Shown: positions 12,001 through 22,576 of the stretch, piece after piece | Position numbering within the stretch: position 1 is the first letter of the stretch | How the letters are laid out: the number at the start of each line of letters is the position of its first letter | NCBI GenBank assembly: GCA_013396915.1 | Contig: VWZL01005057.1 | Coordinates: 310,001 to 374,000 of the forward strand | Direction: 5' to 3' | Length of the DNA stretch: 64,000 nucleotides | Source: Stercorarius parasiticus | Taxonomy: Eukaryota; Chordata; Aves; Charadriiformes; Stercorariidae | Position numbers and translations under genes: made by a program | The notes under the pieces: generated by a model | What the model saw: the letters and a program-made list of their open reading frames with translations, nothing else | What the model was told of the DNA's origin: nothing | Database searches by the model: none

Positions 12001-15000
12001 AAATAAATACTAAATAAACAGGTTTAGGATGAAACCTTTATTAAGGTATGTTAAAGAAAGGCAAAAGAAAATAAAGGATTAGATTCACTGGATATCTGGA
12101 GAAGAGATGGTGTTAGCCTGCCAACACTGCCTGATCAAGTTCATCCAAACAATTGAATTTTCTCAGATGAAGATGAACTAGTGGTGAATGCAAATGGTTT
12201 CTTGTCTCATAATGTCTTAAAACAAGACTTACTTTGGGTGCTCACCACACATTTGTATTGAATTGTGCTCTTTTTGCAGCTCTCCACCTCTAACCTGCTG
12301 AACAATATTTACTGCTATCACAGGCCTTTAGAAGTTAAGATGTATTTCAATACTGAATGTTTAGCTATGTTGGATTTTGGATGTTTCTTTTTGTTTTGTT
12401 TAAAAAATGGATTAATATCTGCAACCAGACATTCCAGGGTTATCTAGGACTTACTTTCCTATAAATTTGAATTTTAGGCATCTACCATGAATTTAAGCTG
12501 TTTCTTAAAGAAGATTAAATTCTTTTTTGTTTCAAGTATGGCTTTTTCCAGCACCTTTGGGAGCAGAAAGGCAGATAAAAGAGAACATGATGCAAGCACT
12601 GAAAAGAGGAGAGCCGCACAAAAAATGTGAACTGCTGAATTTACTGTCTAGCTGTAATGAGGTATTGCTTAACAATTAAGTTAAATTATGCAGCTGTTTC
12701 CTAGTATATTGTGCTAATGCATCTGAGAAATTATAATTTTCTGATTGGAGAATGTTACGTGGAGGAAACTGTAGCATTCCCCATTTCTGCAACAATTCAT
12801 TTCATGATTAAAAAAGGAAGCCAGTATTTTTGCAGCTGGCAGGAATAGGCAATAAAGGACGACAATCCAAGGAGGCCTGTTAATCACTGACACAATAAAA
12901 TAATCCCAAACAAAAGCTGTTGAAGGAAAAATCTTGAAAGGGTACCAGTGACGCACAGCCGCAGCTTATGGGTTTCTGTGGTGAAGTGGCTTTATAGCCC
13001 GCTAGTAGCAGAAACAGGTTTGAGTGTTTCAAAGAGAAATGCTCTCACATGTGTTACTTCAAAGACAAGCGCTCAAAAATTTCAGGGAACCATTAACTCA
13101 GTACTTTAAAAGCAACAATTGCACATACATCATGGAAGTACATCAGCTTTAAAAAACAAAACCAAACCCAACTTTGCTAACCAGTATGTCTTAATGATCT
13201 TTAACATTTTAAAAAATTTGATTGAATGAGGATTAACTGAAAATTGACGTGGAAAAACTAACTAATATTGAAAAAGTAAAACAAAGGAAATACGCTGGCA
13301 TTCCAAATTTTGCATGTGGAATGTGCTCATGGGAAAAATGGCTACATAAAGCAGAGAAGAAATTAGGTATGTTAATTGGAGCAGGTGGCTTATTTTTTAT
13401 TATTTCATTTTTGACCATCTTGAATTCTTGAGACTATTTAAAATTCTAGTTTAATAATTCATAAATAAATCTGTATTACCCATTGTTTAAACTTATTTAT
13501 GCAAAAAAAATCACAAAAACAAAAACTCTAGATGAAAACACATAATAGCTTTTGAGAAGAAATGAAAGCTTTTCAATTAGCATCCATACTTCAGATGATC
13601 CTTTTATTCTAATCATCTGTTTTGCATGATTCTTTTGTTTTAGTCAGCATTTCCTTTTAAAAAAGGTTGAATTGGGGGAAAATATAATTTTATTTTACAT
13701 TTTATGAGTCTGAATAACATAAAATGAGGTTGTGCCATACTTCATGACCATGCATATTTAAACGTTTTCTATAAATACATTTACTTACTTTTGTTTTAAT
13801 CTTGTGACAAAGCACTGCCTGGAAATGATAATGAAAAAACCTAAGAAAATACCATTTGGAATAATTCTTGCTTTTGTTTCTACCAGTTGTTCCATAAAGG
13901 CAAAGCAGATTTGGCCTTTTAATTTCCTTGAGTGATTTAATTCTTTAAGCTACTTCTGTACTGACTTTTTATATTGAGTTACAGTATTATTCATCAGAAA
14001 AACTTAGTCTATGATCAAATGAGTTTCACGATCTTTTTTCAATCTTGTCCACTATGTATCTAAGCTGAAATTCCCTCTAAGCGGAGGGGAAGACTTTGAT
14101 GAAAGAAGCATTTCTGTTTTGCCATTTCTTATGGAACGATTAAAGTGTTTTTACCCGCAGAACAAAATAGCATTTTTTTTTCTGTTTGAAAAGGATGAAA
14201 ATTTGTGCAATCCTCCAGAATATAAAAATTATTCTTCAGAAACAACCTTGAAGGGACTTAAAAAAAAATTAAAATCATTTAAACAGGACACATTAGTCCA
14301 TACTCAGTTAACTAGTTAATTTGGCAGCTGGTTTGAATTAGTTAATAATGTGCATAGCTGCTCAGCCACCTTAAACTTGCTGTGTGGTGTATGCTTACAT
14401 CTGTTTTTGCCTCTTATGAAGTAACTGATAATTTTTGAGATGCTCAGATGTTATGGACCCTTCCTTCTATCTGTCTTGTGTTTATGAGGTTGTGAAGAGC
14501 CACGGGCTTTCTAGCTTTCTGAGGGAATACCTGAGTAAGGTACGTTTTATCTTTAGTCTGCCCTGAAATATTCAATGTACTTCCCTTTTGGAGGACCACA
14601 ACCCACTTTGAACAATTAACCTCTCTCCAGAGGTTTTCTGTTCTGAGATGGAGCTTGTCTCCTCTTTCTCCCTGCATATCTCTGTAAGCTGAGTAAAGGT
14701 GTCATAGGTAGTGGATTGTAGACTTAAGCCTGAGCTCCAAAACTGTAATACAATGTAAAGCATTTTGTTTGGATGTGTCAATTTACTTTGTACATTTTTT
14801 GAACTGTACATTCATTTTGTGCACTTTTTCATGAGCACACAAGCCAGCTTTGTTCCTTTGTTCATGTCCACTTGAGCCTGCTGCAGAGATGGAAGAGGCT
14901 TGGGCTTTGCAAGAGTGTGCACTAGCCAAACAGGGAAGAGCCGAGGGGGAATGTACTGAATCAAGCCAGACACTGTTGTTCTCAGGCCTATCATGTGGAC

Positions 15001-18000
15001 TTTAATTAAAAAAAAATTCAGGAGGGAAATACCCTATAGACAATTAAAAAAAAATCAGCTATTACTACAGGAGCAAACCAGGAAAATGTTAAATTAGTGT
15101 GCAATTTCCAAAGTTCCTTTTATTGTGAAAACTTTTTCTCTCTTCTACTGAACGGGGAATTTGGAGTTAATACGGTGAGAATAGTGTAAGTATGGGAATG
15201 CCAAATTAGACAGGGAAACAAACCACCATCTTTGCTGCCACAGCCCTTACATAAGTAAATATACTTCCAGTGACACCATTTACTCTGTATTGCGGGATTG
15301 GTTCTGACCAGTGTTTAGACTATTGCCTGTATGCTGAAGTCTCCTGATTTTAGCTGCTTGTCTGCTATAATGTCTTTTGTCTGTGAGGAAGGTGTCACCT
15401 CTGGGAAGCCAGGTCGTTTGAAATGATGGATTTGAATGAAGTGAATAATTACACGAGGTGCACTTGACTGTAGAAAGCGACTAGAACAACATTGTTATAA
15501 CTGCACTGCTATGTCCATAAATACAATGATAACAGTATGTATACAACCATATGTATGTGACATATGGTGTCTCTAGTATAAATGCACACTTTTATTTAGA
15601 TGCATGAATAAAGGCCTATAGCATGTTCATAATCAGTTTCTAAAAGTAATGCAGTTTGTGTGTTGATAGTATGAAAGGTATAAAGAAAGAAAACTCATTA
15701 TGTGCCAAGTTCAATCCTAAAACTTACAAATATTATAATATTTTACAAATTACTTGTGTTGTGGCCATATAATATACATATATAACTTACACTTTTTAAA
15801 ATGGAAGGTAACCACAAAAGTTGTCACAGACTCTTAACTAGTGTCATAAATATTCCACTGTAATCCATACAATATGAAATCTTTCATTGCCTCTCCCCTG
15901 AAGGTATATTCTTCAATTTTCATAGTTATGGCCCAATGATAAATTAAAGCTTAATGCTGTTGTGCCACTAAGCTACCTAAAATGTTTTATAAGCAACTGT
16001 CCAAATGTTAAAAAATATAAAAAGCAGTCACACGTATGCAGCACCAACATTTTTTTTTCCTTTCCCAGAAGTACGACTTTCTTCTTTACATTACCTTGGT
16101 TGTTTCTTTTCTTCCAGACAGACCAATTAAAAGTTTTTATACTTAATACAATTTATCAGCCTACCTCATCTGAGTTTCTCAAGCAGTATTAGTGGAAATT
16201 ACCTGTGCCTTAGGCTCTAAGGCTCTGTGCAATTTTACAGTGAACACTATATTCTAGGGAAACTCACATTACATAACAGCTTTTTGACAGAGATTAGCGT
16301 GTAAGTGATGTTGTCCCATAATCTAGGAGACAAAGCCCTTGAAATAGGTTTCATGGTAAGTCAAGTGGGCAAAGCATCAACCTGAGAAACAGTGATGTTA
16401 ATAACAAGGATAAAAGTCAATATTAAAAAAAGAGACTGTACCAGAAAGGATATATAGAAGCTAGAGACATTCAGTACTTACCTATATGTACAGGGGTAGA
16501 CCAAATGTAGCCATTTTTTGTGAGGAACTAATTAATTTTATTAGAGAGTAAGTAAATTCAGCTGTGAATGTTTGAGAATCTAATGACTTCCAGAGATTCA
16601 GAATGAATTCAGCAATAAAAGCTAATTAGAAGGGAAATGGATGCCTAAAATATCCCTGGTGTGCATAAAGAAAGAGTATAAAGACCATTAATTGAAATTA
16701 AAATTTAACAGTAGCCTAATGCTGCATGACATAAAATTCCATCTGTTGTGCAGAGCCACTAAACAAAGATACATGGGGAATAGTGTGTGGTGTCTCAGCT
16801 TTGCAGCTAGTCAATGAATGTATTTTAATGTCAAACGACTCCACACAATGGGAAGTCTGATGTTCAGAAGAGTCGGTTTAGGGTGTGATGATTCCTGTAA
16901 TTACTAAATTAGAGAGAAAAAACTAAAAGTGATGCTGCATTAGTGAGACATTTTATTTTTAATTAAGTAGGTTGGGTTTCTTCCTGCTTTTTTTATCCTT
17001 ACAAGCGTGGAAAAGGTACCCATGCATTTTAGTGCATACAGGCTGTAAAAGCTGTGTCCAAACCATTTCCTAGAGGTGCACAGGCATCTGTGCACCTTGC
17101 AGGCTTCAAATAGAATTCAGGAGCAAAGTCAGTGTCCTTTCTTGCAGTATCTCATCTGAAACACCATGGAAGTTTCTGCAGAACACATGTAAGGAAGTAA
17201 ATGACAGCTTTGAATAATTTATCCTAGATTGTCTGGCTTCTTGTGCTGTTCACAAAATGTCTGTGAGCGTCTTTTTTTTTTTTTTTCTAGTGACTGATTA
17301 ACTGTGATTGCTGTAACCAGTTTCAGCACACACATCTCTGGCATGAATTCCCCTGACACAGTTCTCAAGACATGGACTGATGTATTGATGAGAGGTGGTT
17401 ATATTGTACTTGAATTTCTGTATTAGATGAACGCAGCTATAATAGTAACATTTTGATGACTAGAGACATGCAGCAATCAAAAAGCGTCTTGTTTTTTAAT
17501 GGCGTATCTATTAGTTTATTTCTAGACAACTTATAATTATTGAGAAGTTTCCGACACAATGATTTTATTTTCAGGCTTATGTATTAGACTGCAACAAGAG
17601 CTTTTCAGAAAGTGAATCTAACAAAGCAATTGCACGATTCTTAGCACAATATGACTGTGGACTGTGATTGTTACCTAAGGCTAACTGCATACTGAATAGG
17701 CCATAATGTCAAATTAGATGCTATTTGAGATTCATATAGTACATTTTCTGACTGTCTACATGTGCATTAGTAATTCAGCACCTCCATTCTGGGACATCTC
17801 TCAATGTAGAGTTAACAGCTACTACAGAACACATACAGTGAAAGAAAATAACAAGTTGCACAGAGAAAAGTCCCCATCATGTTGTTTGGACTGAGAGATC
17901 AAAAGTCCTTTAGAAAAAAAAGTTAACTAAACACAGATCTAAACAAAGATGTGACTTGTTTACAACAGAAAATTCTGTGAGTTAGTAGATAAAGATAAAG

Positions 18001-19630
18001 GCAAAGATAAGTTTGAATTCATATTCAGCAGTTTTAGGGATATTTAGCTGAAGGTAATTAACCATTGGAAAAAGCAGGAGCAAAATTTATGGGGATGACC
18101 TCTTTTTTCAGTCTAAGACCAAGGTTCATTGCCTTTCTGGACAATCCTTTCAATCATTAAGAATATGCAAAATATAAATGTGAACGGGCTGCTAATGAGG
18201 ATACTTCTAACTTTGGTTTGCAAATTTACCCAAAAGACGAGCAGGGAGGTTTTTACACAGACTAGAAAAATACTGATAGAGATACAACTATGCATATTTC
18301 TGAAGGGAGTCAGTAGTAAATGCAAAAGTAATGGTAAATAATGTCATTAAAATGTAAAGAAACAACAGGTATAACAAGTTATTGCCAGATTTCCAGACAC
18401 ACTCTTTGCCAAGAGGAAACCAGGTAATTCAACTGGAGTATCTTCTGTGAGTTACAGAAGAGATAACTGGCAGATGGGGCAGCCATGGCAGGGTGTGGGA
18501 TAAAATTGCCTTTCTTGCATTGACCTGCTCTGTGTCTTGCAATCCATTCTGCGTACTTGGTTCATGCTGGCCCATCAGCTTATTTAATTCCTCTCATTGA
18601 TCTTACTCTGAGTATTTGTGAGCTACAAAGTACCACAGCAACTTTACAATTAATTTGTTAGTAAGAAATAGTGCATCTCTTAAGTCAGTGGTAGCTCAGT
18701 ACTTTAGCCCAGATCTTTCACTAAGCATACCTGTAAGAACAATTTTCTTGATGGGCAGCTGTTCCCAATATTCCCTTAAGTTCATATCATTGCAGCCCTT
18801 AAACTTGGCATTTGCTGAAATATTTATTTAATTTTTACTGTTTTGATACCAGTATTTGATTCAAAGTACCTGTCATAGTACTTGTACTATTCCCAAAACA
18901 TTAATTTGGGATGAAAAAGACAAGTGACTGGATATGTATTTGTAGCAGCAAAGTATGTATCCACACTGCATTTACTGACTTTTCAAATTTTGTTTAGGTA
19001 GTTCAATGCATCTGTATAAAGTCTGTCAGATTGTGCTGAACCAACTGTCCTTAATTTCTCTCCCAGTAGCAATCTTCACTTACAATTAATAATAAGGTGT
19101 ATATATATGTAAAAAAAAAAAAGTCCAGTAGAGAGATACCTGACAGCTTCTATATGCAAATGGCCCTCTCTTTCAGCCAAGATGTAATTATTATGTACAT
19201 AATATTTATAAACATATGGTAAATCATTTTATAGAATGCATTTCAGTATTGTAGGATACTTGGGAAAAATATTGTGAAAGCCATCTGTACGCAAGTAAGA
19301 TAATGAGGGGCGTGACAGGCAGACTGCTAACTGTGAAAATCCTAATATCTGCTGTATTGTTATTGCACTTGTCCTTTTTCATCATGCAGACAATGACAAA
19401 ATGTGAACCTGTTACTCCTAGAGCTTCAGCTTTTGAACGCCAGACATTTTTCTATCACTAATATTTAAAAATGCTTCTCAGAATTGTGAATAACGAATCA
19501 TGTTTTGTAAAAGTTTCATATCTCCTAAAGCAACATATCGAAATTTTGTTGATTTTTCTTCGTCTACTTCATGAAAAAAGTGTTTCGCCTTCTATGATGG
19601 TTTCATCCACTCTAATTCTGTTCAGTTGCT
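9061..19630. other. Unique AT-rich noncoding DNA
   Basis: I see no gene or recognisable mobile element in this stretch. It holds homopolymer runs, including about 15 T at 17272-17286 and 12 A at 19111-19122 preceded by a short TA-dinucleotide run, and an A/C-rich patch near 13153-13172. The frames at 9577-9861, 11316-11594, 13233-13431, 14444-14994 and 18113-18341 are under 100 codons. Several have a similar-length frame opposite them and none resembles a known protein family. Confidence 0.55.
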
Positions 19631-19688
19631 ACCTATCACGAATTTATGATATTCACCTATCACGAATTCACCTATCTCAAATTTATGG
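19631..19688. repeat. Short imperfect tandem repeat, three units
   Basis: Three successive units begin with acctat: 19631-19654 (acctatcacgaatttatg plus six bases), 19655-19669 (acctatcacgaattc) and 19670-19688 (acctatctcaaatttatgg). The units share the core acctatcacgaatt with small indels. This is a local slippage or unequal-exchange duplication. No function is evident. Confidence 0.7.
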
Positions 19689-19794
19689 CATAGTTCCTTG
19701 CTGCAGAAAGTGTCATAAACTTACTTCTCAAGTTAAATACTGAACCCTGAATAAATCCTGCATTCAAACTACTGCCCCTAAAATCCGATGCCTA

Positions 19795-20135
19795 AGATAC
19801 ATTTCCATTAGTGGCCTGTATGATGGGATAAAATACTCTGGTGTGAAGCATGTGGATGATTTGAAAATGGAGGGGAATGGTCTATACAATAGATGGCAAA
19901 GACTGACCTTCACAGGGACATCAGCAAACTTAGAGGAGTGTGCTAGCAGGGACTTCCTGAAGTTCCACAAAGGCAAATGCCCCAGGGCCAGAATAACCCC
20001 ATGCATCAACACAACTTTGCGGCAGAGTGGCTGCAGGGCATCTCTGCAGGAAGGCACCTGGGGAGAAGAAGCTGGATGTAAGGCAGCAGTACACTCTGGA
20101 GGCAAGGAAGTCTGGCAGCACAGGCCCACTGAGCT
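19795..20135 (+). mobile_element. CR1 LINE fragment, ORF2 C-terminal part, plus strand
   Basis: This is an internal piece of a CR1 non-LTR retrotransposon in plus orientation. It follows the family order: a tract before 19900 with the 'gatgat..' spacing, then ccttcacagggacatcagca, then cttcctgaagttcc, then gaataaccccatgca, then cagcagtacactctgg and ggcaaggaagtctggcagca. Translated, the segment gives pieces such as DFLKFHKGKC, corresponding to the NLMKFNKGKC-type stretch near the C-terminal side of the CR1 reverse transcriptase region. The upstream boundary is fuzzy. The element is truncated at both ends with no 3' tail. Confidence 0.8.
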
Positions 20136-20178
20136 TGTAATTCGTGAGGAATGTGGTGTTCAAGTATTATCAACATAA
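19843..20178 (+). pseudogene. CR1 ORF2 remnant (reverse transcriptase region)
   Basis: An open frame of about 111 codons runs through the CR1 fragment and beyond it. Its middle part (around residues 27-46, ANLEECASRDFLKFHKGKC) is CR1 ORF2-like, where intact elements read roughly 'LEEWADRNLMKFNKGKC'. After that the frame departs from the family sequence, although the DNA still aligns, which indicates frameshifting indels. No catalytic reverse transcriptase motif is present in so short a piece. It is a fossil with no expected product. The minus-strand frame of about 121 codons over 19764-20129 is its antisense shadow. Confidence 0.7.
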
Positions 20179-20899
20179 AATTAACATGTAGGTAAAGCTA
20201 GTAATGTTTATTTTTCTATTTACTTTGGCTTTTAAACATAATAATAGATTTAAGTACTTATAAAAGTTAAAGAAAAATGAGATATGGCTTTAAAATGACA
20301 GCAGACAGTTAACATCAGTCTGTTGCATCTCTCCAAAAAATTAATTTGCATGATGGAAATATTTTCTACGTCATTATCCAGAAGCAGGACTGCAAAAAGA
20401 ATACCATTTTCCCTCATTATTTTTTCCAAATATCTTGTATAAAATCACAACATATTGAGACATAAAAAGCTTAATTATCAAACTGCAAAAGTGTCTAAGA
20501 ATGAACCTGGGTAGTGAAGTATCTCACCCAAAAAAGCTGTAAACATGATCTGCACACACTTCTTGAGATGTTAGGAAATTAGTGGCTATGGTAACCTAGA
20601 CACAACAGTCTTGTTTATCAAATAGTTTTATCTTCCAAATGTTTGTTGGATACTTTACGTGCAATTTAGTCCGTCATATCTGGAATGATGGCAACAGTCC
20701 AGGTTTAACATCAAGTCTAAGCTTCCAGCATTCATCAGAGCACCACCTCAAGGACATTTTTGTTACATTCTCAATGAAGTGGATCCTACCATTTCCAAAT
20801 AAATTTTTTTACCTTTTTTCGTATACACTGTCCTAATGAGAGAGCGCTATTATCTGTGGCTGTAAAATGAAAACAATGAGACATTTCACGAAAAAAGCA
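20136..20899. other. Unique AT-rich noncoding DNA
   Basis: Nothing recognisable was found. A 65-codon frame at 20639-20836 has no family resemblance. The composition returns to the AT-rich background directly after the CR1 fragment. Confidence 0.55.
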
Positions 20900-21370
20900 C
20901 AAACATCCAAAGCACCAGGGAGAGTTAACATTTTTTTTCCCCAGAAAAAGTAGTCTTTATGAAAAGTCAGTCAGCTAAGCTGTTCTGAAGATGTAATCCA
21001 AACAAAATCTCCTTTTCTAAATTTATTTTCTCCAGCTACATCTCTGTCTGTATTTGGTATACTCCTAAAGAAATTTAGATTTTATGCCCATGTTTTAAGG
21101 CAACTGAGAGACCTGCGGCTTAATATTTTTTAATGTTATTTCCTGAAGCTATTGTGTTTGACTGTTCTTCCAGGAATCAATTTTTGGGGATACACAGTCA
21201 ACTCATTTTTATTGCGACCCATTCCAGCCATTAAGCAGCATAATTCCAGCTACCATGGAAATGCTGATTAAATCTACAAGTTTTATTTTGCCGTTTTAGC
21301 TGCGCCTTGACAACTAATTGCTAATTTGGTTAGGCATCAAAGGGGCATTGAATTTTTGAAATAAAAATGC
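20900..21370. promoter_or_regulatory. Candidate conserved noncoding block beside CpG-rich DNA
   Basis: The stretch contains many ATTA/TAAT cores and related homeodomain-type motifs, especially 21225-21340 (ccattaagcagcataattcc, gctgattaaatc, actaattgctaatttgg). It shows no repeat match and immediately precedes the only CpG-dense block of the window. The motifs are visible in the sequence; enhancer activity is inference. Confidence 0.25.
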
Positions 21371-21409
21371 AGCGAGATGGCATCCCAGAAAAGCATGGCT
21401 CTCTCTGAT

Positions 21410-21960
21410 CCGCACTTACTGCTTGCTAAATGGTACACCGACATCCACGGCTCCTTCCTCCTGCGAGCGCTGTGGCGGCCAGAAACCTTGGGATCACGTC
21501 TAGGGCTTCAGTTTGAAGGAAGGAAGGAGAAATGCCCTAATTACATGGAAAGCATTAATGCATCCATTTAAAAGCAGCTTCTGTCGAAGCGCAGTTTAGG
21601 CCGAGGGGCTGCTTGCTGGCACGGCGGGAGAGGGAACCTCCCGCCTTCTGTGGGCAACCGGGAAAATGCGATGTTGCCCGGGGCCACTCATTCAGTTGAG
21701 GCCCCCCGTTTTAAAGTTACGAAGATTGTTGGTGGGATTCAAGTTAGCAGCTCAGGCCTATGGCATGGCCTTTCCGGGCCACACTGGGTCTATGTGGTGA
21801 GGTGCAGGCGGCTGGAGGCTGCAGGGCGGCCTCTGAGGAGGGGCCGGGGCTGCCCCACACCGGACATGGCCGGTTCCAGCCGGCCCCGAGGGCCTCCCTG
21901 CAGGGCAGGGCAGGGCTGGGCTCCTCAGCCACCAGTGTGGCACCTCAGGAGGACCGTATT
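21410..21960. other. CpG-dense block (CpG-island-like)
   Basis: Over roughly 550 bases CpG dinucleotides become frequent (for example gcgagcgc near 21463, gtcgaagcgc near 21582, cacggcggg near 21620, ccggccccgagg near 21879), while the rest of the window is strongly CpG-depleted. At least the distal part, from about 21750, is probably the beginning of the avian LTR annotated next. The proximal part (21410-21740) is unassigned and might be LTR leader or an independent GC-rich element. There is no associated exon or splice site that I can defend, so calling it a gene promoter would be unsupported. Confidence 0.55.
21623..21679. other. Two adjacent perfect GC-rich inverted repeats
   Basis: The first is ggcgggag (21623-21630), a 7-base loop, then ctcccgcc (21638-21645), an 8-bp perfect stem. 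The second is gggcaac (21652-21658), a 14-base loop, then gttgccc (21673-21679), a 7-bp perfect stem. Only six bases separate them. Both strands could form a double hairpin. No known RNA family is recognised. Confidence 0.6.
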
Positions 21961-22576
21961 TAAGTAAGGGCAAAAAACACCCTTGAGCCAGTGAGGAGAG
22001 CAAGTAGAAGTGTGAGAAGCTGCTCTGTGAGTTCCCGGCTGAGAGAAGATGGGGGTGCTGCAGAGCAGACTCCCCAGTGGTGAGGGGCCGGTGCAGGAGC
22101 AGGCTCCTGACAGGAGCTGTGCCCCATGGAGAGGAGCCTGTGCAGGAGCAGGTTTATCCTGAAGGAGCTGTGGCCTGGAGAGGACCCACGCTGGAAAACT
22201 GTGAGGAGAAAGGAGCATTAGAGAGGTACTGCTGTGTGCTGTCCCTCACCCCAATGCCGCTGCGCCACCTCGGGAGGGGAGGGAGAGGAGGTGGGAATGA
22301 GGGAGTGAAGTTGAGCCTGGAATAAAGAGGGAGAGAAAAGCGTTTCAAATTTTGTCTATACTTCTTACTTTCCAACTCTATTTTAATTGGCAATAAATTC
22401 AATCAGTTTTCCCCCAGTTCGGTATGTTTTGTCTGTGACAGTAGTATTTAAGTAATTTTCCTGTCTTTATCTTCACCCATAAGCTTTTTCATCTTGTTTT
22501 CTCCCCCCTGCCCTGTTGAGGAAAGGAGCAAATGGGTGGGTGGGTGCCTGGCAGCAAGCAAAGATCAACCCACCGC
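21750..22576 (+). mobile_element. Avian endogenous retrovirus LTR (solo-LTR-like), plus strand
   Basis: The block matches an LTR family I recall from bird genomes, in order: a TATA-like tatttaa at 21957-21963 followed by a 'gggcaaaaaacacccttg' segment; several 'ggagcaggctcctg / gagaggacccacgctgg' units at 22078-22200; 'cccaatgccgctgcgcc'; 'gtgaagttgagcctgg'; polyadenylation signals aataaa at 22321-22326 and 22392-22397; 'tttgtctgtgacagtag'; 'ctgtctttatcttcaccc'; and a terminal 'gatcaacccaccgca' ending in CA at 22576. The 3' end is well supported. The 5' end is uncertain, with possible TG starts near 21726 or 21793. I found no convincing target-site duplication (bases after 22576 read gctat). 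No gag, pol or env remnant lies on either side, which fits a solo LTR. The exact family name and retrovirus class are not claimed. Confidence 0.7.
22078..22205 (+). repeat. Imperfect tandem units of about 47 bp inside the LTR
   Basis: Units starting near 22078, 22125 and 22173 share the pattern 'gag..gg/cc..gcaggagcagg..tcctga..ggagctgtg'. The clearest pair is gtgcaggagcaggctcctga followed by gtgcaggagcaggtttatcc. Such internal repetition is usual for this LTR family, where copies vary in unit number. It explains several short spurious frames in this interval. Confidence 0.6.

Noticed and set aside
19764..20129. 121-codon minus-strand frame
   Set aside because: It is antisense to a CR1 ORF2 fragment, which explains its openness.
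21650..22325. Several overlapping Pro/Gly/Arg-rich frames on both strands
   Set aside because: GC-rich LTR and leader sequence lacks stops on both strands. The predicted peptides have no family resemblance.
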